Shown here piece after piece: positions 56,116 to 61,436 of a stretch of 61,436 nucleotides of DNA. The translations under genes were made by a program, and so were the position numbers. Within the stretch, counting starts at the first letter, position 1; every line of letters begins with the position of its first letter. A model generated the notes under the pieces. It worked only from the letters and a program-made list of their open reading frames with translations, did no database searches and had not been told where the DNA came from. The stretch comes from SVEL01 sp017381055 (GTDB lineage: Bacteria; Bacillota; Clostridia; Lachnospirales; Lachnospiraceae), in NCBI GenBank assembly GCA_036307185.1, contig JAXJYC010000006.1, positions 1 through 61,436 of the forward strand, given 5' to 3'.

Positions 56116-56292
56116 ATTTATCACCTAAAAGTTTTTTACTATTTTGTATTAATTTGTATTAAACAAAAAAAATAAACCGAAACCATTTTCTTGTATTTAT
56201 TATATCACACTCATATTATTTATAACAGTATATTTTAAAATGAAACTCCAAATTTGACATCATTACAAATCAATAAATTTATTATTCTTATA

Positions 56293-56321
56293 TTGACTGT
56301 TTTATATATTAGATTTAATAT
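56293..56321 (+). promoter_or_regulatory. Possible promoter in the 400-bp gene-free interval
   Basis: The region 56125-56531 is very AT-rich and holds no gene I can support. TTGACT (56293-56298), 17 bp, TAATAT (56316-56321) on the plus strand could serve the nuclease-like gene about 210 nt downstream. Chance matches are likely in such AT-rich DNA. Confidence 0.35.
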
Positions 56322-56531
56322 TAATTATGTTATCGTCATACCTTTCAATATTAATCGTAAAGAACAAAACACTAATACTTTCAAACCCCAAAATTATATA
56401 TTTAAATTCTTATTTTTATTGAATATATCCTTTATTAATTAAATTCAACTTATCCAAATATTAATCCCTAAATTTATTAACATTATTAAAAGGTACCAAC
56501 TATACCACTATATCAAAAGGAGGTTACAATT

Positions 56532-57302
56532 ATTAATACAAAAATCATTTCTTATTACAACAAAATAGTAAACCAAATAGAAAATATTAACACCGAATTA
56601 GCTAATTTACCTTTAGGTAATCTAATATGTACACGTAACGGCAAACATTGCAAATGGTATCAAAGCACTGATCACAATTATACCTATATCCCAAAGAAAA
56701 ACCAAATTCTCGCAAGCAAACTGGCATATAAAAAATATCTAAATGCACTTCTAATTGATCTACAGCAAGAAAAGCTTGCTATCGACTCATATTTAGACAA
56801 TCATTCAAATCTATCTCAAGTTGATGAAATATTGAAAACTCCAAATATAAAAGAATTAATCAAACCATACTTCACACCTCTTTCTGAAGATTTATACGAA
56901 TGGATGAACTCAGCATATGAAACGAATCTTAATTATCCCGAACACCTAGTACATAAAAGCACCTCTGGCCATTTACTTCGTTCAAAAACTGAAGCAATTA
57001 TAGATATGTTTCTATATCAAAATCAAATTCCATTTCGATATGAATCTGCTCTACATTTAGGTGAAACAACATTATTTCCTGATTTTACAATTAGACATCC
57101 AAAATCAGGTGACTTATACTACTGGGAACATTTTGGTTTAATGGATAATCCTAGTTATGTACAAAATACATACTCAAAATTACAGCTATATACAACACAT
57201 GGAATTATTCCTACTATCCAATTGATTACAACTTATGAAACAAAAGATCACCCTATCGATATCGACACCATAAGTAAAATCATATCGCATTATTTCCTAT
57301 AG
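56532..57302 (+). CDS. PD-(D/E)XK nuclease-like protein with apparent AUU start
   Basis: The first ATG/GTG/TTG in frame is a TTG at 56832, but coding sequence clearly continues about 100 codons upstream (NTKIISYYNKIVNQ, then NLICTRNGKHCKWYQSTD and YIPKKNQILASKLAYKKYL). A near-perfect AAAAGGAGG (56515-56523) sits 8 nt before ATT at 56532, the likely start; an in-frame stop lies at 56487. The full product is about 256 residues. The C-terminal half has PD-(D/E)XK features: Glu in RSKTEAIIDMF, Asp in LFPDFTI, and YWEHFG in place of ExK. The family is common in Lachnospiraceae but uncharacterised. If ATT is a mutated ATG, the gene may be silenced. Confidence 0.65.
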   Translation: MNTKIISYYNKIVNQIENINTELANLPLGNLICTRNGKHCKWYQSTDHNYTYIPKKNQILASKLAYKKYLNALLIDLQQEKLAIDSYLDNHSNLSQVDEILKTPNIKELIKPYFTPLSEDLYEWMNSAYETNLNYPEHLVHKSTSGHLLRSKTEAIIDMFLYQNQIPFRYESALHLGETTLFPDFTIRHPKSGDLYYWEHFGLMDNPSYVQNTYSKLQLYTTHGIIPTIQLITTYETKDHPIDIDTISKIISHYFL

Positions 57303-57328
57303 AATTATTTCCTATAGAATTATTTTCC
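57289..57328 (+). repeat. 15-bp tandem repeat at the stop codon of the nuclease-like gene
   Basis: ATTATTTCCTATAGA occurs twice head to tail, with a third partial copy. The first copy contains the last three codons and TAG stop, the second duplicates them downstream. Points to slippage or recent local duplication at the edge of array B. Confidence 0.85.
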
Positions 57329-57347
57329 TTCTCTTTTGCTTTTCCTT

Positions 57348-58011
57348 GGGCAAAAGTCTCTTTATTTCCACTCTTTTTGCCCATTTCATTTCTTTTTCAC
57401 CTCATTCCTTGCATTTTTTGCTTACTTTTGGGCAAAATCTTGCCTTTTACGCTTGCTTTTGCCCACCCTTTTGCTTTTCCTTGGGCAAACTCTCCTTATT
57501 TACACTCTTTTTGCCCATTTCATTTCTTTTTCACCTCATTCCTTGCATTTCTTGCTTACTTTTGGGCAAAATCTTGCCTTTTACGCTTGCTTTTGCCCAC
57601 CCTTTTGCTTTTCCTTGGGCAAAACTCTCCTTATTTTCACTCTTTTTGCCCATTTCATTTCTTTTTCACCTCATTCCTTGCATTTCTTGCTTACTTTTGG
57701 GCATAAACTAACTTTTCAAGCTTAGTTTTGTCCATTCTACTGCTTTCCTTACGTTTCTTGTTTGCTTTTGGGCAAAATCTTGCTGTTCAAGCTTGGTTTT
57801 GCCCATTTTTCATCTTCATTTCATAAATTTACCACACCTAGATAATGCTCGTGGGCATAATTCTTCCTTTTCCCACCTATTTTGCCCACTCTTTTGCTTT
57901 TTCCTGGACAAAATCACCCTAAACTTCACCGTTTTTGCCCATTCTACTACTTTTCTTACGTTTCTTGCTTGCTTTTGGGCAAAATCTTGCTTTTCAAGCT
58001 TAGTTTTGCCC
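57348..58011. repeat. Array B of GGGCA-N25-TGCCC elements (ten copies)
   Basis: GGGCA starts at 57348, 57430, 57483, 57564, 57617, 57699, 57770, 57853, 57906 (GGACA) and 57977; TGCCC (TGTCC once) follows 30 bp later in nine of ten and 29 bp in one. Spacings between elements are 82, 53, 81, 53, 82, 71, 83, 53 and 71 bp. Within it, a 134-bp block is tandemly repeated about 2.7 times (57334-57700). All plus-strand frames look open only because the repeat is pyrimidine-rich; I assign no gene. It ends at the spoIVB stop codon. Confidence 0.92.
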
Positions 58012-58015
58012 ATCC

Positions 58016-59083
58016 TCATCGTTTCAACATATTCTCAATAAATATCCCATATCCAAGACTTGAATCCCTTAAAAACACATGTGTAACCGCTCCAACTAGC
58101 TTTCCATTCTGAAGTATAGGTGATCCACTCATACCTTGCACAATTCCACCTGTTTCGGTCAACAACTCCTCATCTGTTACCTTTAAAACAATCCCCTTGT
58201 TACCCTCAGAATTAACCTTCAGTTCAGTAATCTCAACATCATACTCCTTGACACTACCTGTTACACAAGCAAGAATCGTTGCCTTACCAATCTTCACATC
58301 ATATTTACCACATATCTCATAGGGCTTTAAATTATATTCCTCCACAAGTCCTTCAACTGTATTTTTACTAGGTATCACTCCATATATTCCAATAGATGAA
58401 TTCTTCTTAATTTCACCTATGATATTATCTTCTTCATAATTTATTGACCCACATAATGAGCCAGCTATTCCTGATTTAGCCTTGGTTATACCCCATATTT
58501 TTGCTCCGTACAATAAGCCCTCATTAGAACTCAGAAGCTTCTTTGTATCCACATCTGAAATTCCATGACCTAATGCACCAAAACTTCCATCATCACATAA
58601 AAATGTCATAGTTCCTATTCCCTGACTATCATCTTTTACCCATATGCCTAATTTATAACTACCGTTACCCACCTTTACTGGTTTTACAGTTACATCCTTA
58701 AGCTCTCCATCCCGTCTAATAGTTAAATCTATATCCTTATTTCCATATTTCTTTATAAGAAAACTAAGCTGTGCCTTTGCACCTACAGTTTCACCGTTTA
58801 AGGCTACTATATAATCTCCTTCTCTAATCAAATCATAAGCAGGTTCATAATTTAGACCATCGACTCCTGTTATTGTATCTGTACCAATCACTAACACGCC
58901 TTCAGTTTCTAAATATATTCCCACTGGAAATCCGCAGGGATAAATCAAAGTCCCGCTATTACCCGTCAACACAACATCATCTTGTCGTTCATTTATAAGT
59001 TTAGTGCATAAAAAAGCCATGGACAGTGCAATCACCGCCATGGCTAAAATTCTTCTATACCAAAACACCCTATCCGCCACCAT
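58016..59083 (-). CDS. spoIVB: SpoIVB sporulation signalling peptidase
   Basis: A 355-residue SpoIVB: N-terminal membrane anchor (ILAMAVIALSMAFLCTKLI), PDZ domain (about 85-150) and an S55 serine protease with His in LGHGISD and catalytic Ser in GMSGSPI. Made in the forespore, it cuts SpoIVFA to release pro-sigma-K processing in the mother cell. It follows recN, as usual, but spo0A is not next. The ATG after GCGAGG is the start. The last hairpin of array B lies within 10 nt of the stop. Confidence 0.95.
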   Translation of the reverse strand: MVADRVFWYRRILAMAVIALSMAFLCTKLINERQDDVVLTGNSGTLIYPCGFPVGIYLETEGVLVIGTDTITGVDGLNYEPAYDLIREGDYIVALNGETVGAKAQLSFLIKKYGNKDIDLTIRRDGELKDVTVKPVKVGNGSYKLGIWVKDDSQGIGTMTFLCDDGSFGALGHGISDVDTKKLLSSNEGLLYGAKIWGITKAKSGIAGSLCGSINYEEDNIIGEIKKNSSIGIYGVIPSKNTVEGLVEEYNLKPYEICGKYDVKIGKATILACVTGSVKEYDVEITELKVNSEGNKGIVLKVTDEELLTETGGIVQGMSGSPILQNGKLVGAVTHVFLRDSSLGYGIFIENMLKR

Positions 59084-59216
59084 AGCTACCTCGCTCTCCG
59101 ATTTTATTCAAGCTGCTCCATAAAAAACCATCTTCCAACAGCTTTTATCTTGAACAACTATTTATTTCAGTAACTATTATGTACAAATAAACCTTTGTTA
59201 ATATGGCATTATTAGG

Positions 59217-60884
59217 TTATTCCTTGCCTGCTAATCGTTTGAGTTCTCTTGCATTATCAAGGGCTGCATCTGTGATAACAGTGCCTCCAAGCATTCTCGC
59301 TAACTCATTAACAGACTCTTCATTATTCAATTTTCTAATATCTGTAAAGGTATGCTTATCCTTAACAGATTTTTCTATTAAGTAATGGCTATCTGCATGA
59401 GAAGCAATCTGTGGTAAATGTGTAATACTGATAACCTGATGTTCCTTACTGATTGCACTCATCTTATCAGCAACCATTCCTGCCGTTTTGCCACTAATTC
59501 CTGTATCAATTTCATCAAAAATCAGTGTATCTACTGCATCCTTCTTAGCAAGAACTGCTTTAAGTCCAAGCATTATTCTTGAAAGCTCACCACCAGAAGC
59601 AATCTTCGCTAATGGTTTAACATCCTCACCAGGATTAGTTGATATCATAAACTCCATAGTGTCAAATCCCTTGGTAGTATAATCCTTAGCTCTTGTAAAT
59701 TCAGCTTTAAACTTTACTTCAAGGAAGTTCAGATCAATCAAAGCTTTTGTAATCTCTTTTTCTAGAGACAATGCTGCTTTCTTTCTCTTGTTAGACAATT
59801 CACTACAAACCTCTTCTAATTGCTGTAAAGCTTTCTCCATATCCTTTTCAAGCTTTCGTCTCGCCTCATCATAATTACTTAAAGCTTCAATCTGCTCATC
59901 AAGCCAAGCCTTTTTATCTAAAATATCTTTAATAGTTTTTCCATGCTTAAGCTTTAATTTATTGATAGTATCAAGTCTCTCTGATACAAAAGCAACTCTC
60001 TTATCATCAAAATCAAGCTTGTCCATATAAGAAGACATTTCCTTAGAGATGTCATAGCACAAAGCATCTATAGAAGATAAACTATCATAAATGCTTGCTA
60101 AATCTTCATCTAAGTTACTAATAGAGCTAAGCTCCTTTAAAGCCACTCCAACTCTTGTAGCCGCGCCCTCATCTGAAGAAATAGCTTCATAAGCAATACC
60201 CATAGCTTCTGCAATCTTCTGGCCATGAGTCATCTTCTTAAATTCTACCTCAAGCTCTTCATCCTCACCAACAACCAAGTCAGCATCCTCAATTTCCTTA
60301 GCTTGAAACTCATAAAAAGCTAAATCCTTAGCACGCTGTTCTTCATCCTTTGTAAACTCTAAAAGCTTATTATTTATAACCTTGTATTCCTTATACAAAG
60401 CACTAACTTTTTCCTTTAAACCAAAAATAGAATCTGATGCAAATGCATCTAAAATATCAAGATGCTTCTCTGTATGAACTAAAGTTTCGTAATCTCTCTG
60501 ACCATGAACATCTATAAGAAGTGATGCAATTTCTTTTAATGCAGACGCTGTCATAGTTTGACCATTAATCTTTATAAGACTCTTACCATTAGAAATCTTT
60601 CTAGCAATAATAATTTGGCCATCCTCTGCATCAATGTCCATATCTTTAAGCTTATCAAGTGTTTCCTTAGATTCCACCTGAAATACAAGCTCTACTAGAG
60701 CATATTCTGCACCCTGTCTAATTAAATCCTTGCCAGCCTTGGCACCAAGGGCAACACCGATAGAACCTATAATAATCGATTTACCTGCACCGGTTTCACC
60801 AGTTAATATGTTTAGACCATCTCCAAAACATATATCTACATCTTCTATTAACGCTAAATCTTTTACATGCACATTTAGTAGCAT
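59217..60884 (-). CDS. recN: DNA repair protein RecN
   Basis: A 555-residue SMC-like ATPase for double-strand break repair. It has an N-terminal Walker A GETGAGKSIIIG, a long coiled coil in the middle (about 160-350), and the C-terminal signature ASGGELSRIMLGL with Walker B DTLIFDEIDTGISG. Full length. In the conserved nadK-argR-recN-spoIVB order of clostridia. Confidence 0.96.
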   Translation of the reverse strand: MLLNVHVKDLALIEDVDICFGDGLNILTGETGAGKSIIIGSIGVALGAKAGKDLIRQGAEYALVELVFQVESKETLDKLKDMDIDAEDGQIIIARKISNGKSLIKINGQTMTASALKEIASLLIDVHGQRDYETLVHTEKHLDILDAFASDSIFGLKEKVSALYKEYKVINNKLLEFTKDEEQRAKDLAFYEFQAKEIEDADLVVGEDEELEVEFKKMTHGQKIAEAMGIAYEAISSDEGAATRVGVALKELSSISNLDEDLASIYDSLSSIDALCYDISKEMSSYMDKLDFDDKRVAFVSERLDTINKLKLKHGKTIKDILDKKAWLDEQIEALSNYDEARRKLEKDMEKALQQLEEVCSELSNKRKKAALSLEKEITKALIDLNFLEVKFKAEFTRAKDYTTKGFDTMEFMISTNPGEDVKPLAKIASGGELSRIMLGLKAVLAKKDAVDTLIFDEIDTGISGKTAGMVADKMSAISKEHQVISITHLPQIASHADSHYLIEKSVKDKHTFTDIRKLNNEESVNELARMLGGTVITDAALDNARELKRLAGKE

Positions 60885-60912
60885 ATATACCTCTCTTCCC
60901 TGGTCTCTCCAC

Positions 60913-61365
60913 CTAGTATGAGATAATATTTTTCAACTTATCCATAACCTTTATAACATCATCGTTTGTTCTAATAGCACACATAATAGTATCATCACCA
61001 GCTATCGAACCAACGATTTCGTCCCATTTAAGTGCATCAAGAGCTGCAGCGACAGCCATAGCCATACCTGATACAGTTTTAACAACTAATATATTTTGAG
61101 CAAAATCCATAGATACAAAGCCCGCCTTTAATATCTCTAAAAGCTTATCATTAATTGTTTTTTCATTATTTTCAATAGCAACATACTTAGAGCTCCCACC
61201 ATTTACAGCCATCTTTGTAAGACCGAGCTCTCTTATATCTCTAGATACAGTTGCTTGAGTGACAATATAATTACTATCTATAAGTAACGACGCAAGCTCC
61301 TCCTGAGTCGTAACCTCATTATCTCTTATAAGTTCAAGAATTTTCTTATGTCTGGCTATCTTCAT
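60913..61365 (-). CDS. argR: Arginine repressor
   Basis: A 150-residue ArgR: N-terminal winged helix (HKKILELIRDN, VTQATVSRDIRELG) and C-terminal hexamerisation and arginine-binding domain (GSIAGDDTIMCAIRT). It represses arginine synthesis genes when arginine binds. Its start overlaps the end of the upstream gene by about 20 nt. Confidence 0.95.
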   Translation of the reverse strand: MKIARHKKILELIRDNEVTTQEELASLLIDSNYIVTQATVSRDIRELGLTKMAVNGGSSKYVAIENNEKTINDKLLEILKAGFVSMDFAQNILVVKTVSGMAMAVAAALDALKWDEIVGSIAGDDTIMCAIRTNDDVIKVMDKLKNIISY

Positions 61366-61436
61366 TGTTATTTAACTTCCTCCTTAACACCTCTAAGAAG
61401 CTTCTACTATCAAGCTTAATAAGCTCTGTACAAGTA
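61346..61436 (-). CDS. nadK: 3' end of a probable NAD kinase gene (partial)
   Basis: A frame open from the window edge ends in TAA (61346-61348). Its last 29 residues include ELIKLDSRSFLEVLRRKL, which resembles the C-terminus of bacterial NAD kinases. The position upstream of argR-recN, and the overlap with the argR start, agree with the usual nadK-argR-recN order. Only the last helix is present, so the call is tentative. Confidence 0.6.
   Translation of the reverse strand, partial: TCTELIKLDSRSFLEVLRRKLNNNEDSQT

Noticed and set aside
57336..57725. Overlapping open frames of 109-129 codons on the plus strand
   Set aside because: All three frames are open across a pyrimidine-rich tandem repeat, none has a ribosome site, and the Phe/Leu-rich translations only mirror the repeat.
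57348..58011. CRISPR array
   Set aside because: Intervals are irregular (53-83 bp), the conserved part is two 5-8 bp arms rather than one uniform repeat, several interiors recur, and no cas gene is near.

Overview
This is a low-GC, Gram-positive chromosomal segment. The gene content suggests a motile, spore-forming (or ancestrally spore-forming) anaerobe of the Lachnospiraceae/Clostridia type. It combines sporulation genes (spoIVA, spoIIM, spoIVB, spo0A), a large chemotaxis cluster, glycogen synthase, ATP-type PEP carboxykinase, an ECF vitamin S-component and the gmk-rpoZ-rimO-pgsA-pncC-recA-recX-rny housekeeping run. Species cannot be fixed from sequence alone. I saw no rRNA, tRNA, intact insertion sequence, prophage or CRISPR array. 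Almost all genes are on the minus strand; exceptions are rqcH, a beta-CASP ribonuclease-like gene and a nuclease-like gene.

Layout by position. 1-3.4 kb: the start of a gene running off the left edge behind a ribosome-site-masking stem-loop, a membrane-anchored MutS-like ATPase, and spoIVA. 3.5-15.2 kb: a chemosensory operon read as cheR-cheB-cheY-like-cheA-mcp-mcp-cheW-mcp-PAS histidine kinase-receiver/degenerate HD-GYP; its three receptors have almost no extracellular part. 15.3-23 kb: a transglutaminase-like lipoprotein, a protease-dead rhomboid-like protein, a large membrane protein, a truncated xerD relic beside spoIIM, a Nudix hydrolase, proC, an aminotransferase and a broken small gene. 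23-31 kb: rny, recX, recA (with a perfect SOS box), pncC, pgsA, rimO, rpoZ, gmk, yicC. 31-35 kb: the potA-potB-potCD polyamine importer, with permease and binding protein fused. 35-45 kb: rqcH, a DUF3795-like protein, an ECF S-component with a structured leader, glgA, spo0A, trpS and a hybrid histidine kinase. 45-50 kb: the beta-CASP gene and a TPP-riboswitch-controlled thiamine-precursor transport operon. 50-53 kb: a protease-less Lon-like ATPase and pckA. 53.2-58 kb: repeat-rich accessory DNA. 58-61.4 kb: spoIVB, recN, argR and the end of a probable NAD kinase gene.

Two repeat systems stand out. (1) At least 14 copies of a 35-bp inverted element, GGGCA-N25-TGCCC, lie in two arrays (53.57-53.82 and 57.35-58.01 kb). 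The spacing between arms is held at 30 bp (29 once) although the inside varies, and neighbouring elements recur at 53, about 71 or about 82 bp. The second array lies between a PD-(D/E)XK nuclease-like gene, which seems to start at AUU, and spoIVB. This is where spo0A usually sits in related genomes. (2) Five copies of a roughly 26-bp palindrome lie in the 5' leaders of cheR, yicC, spo0A, the beta-CASP gene and the thiamine operon, always in the same orientation relative to the gene. These two families are the best candidates for undescribed biology here. All statements come from reading the sequence; no database search was run.
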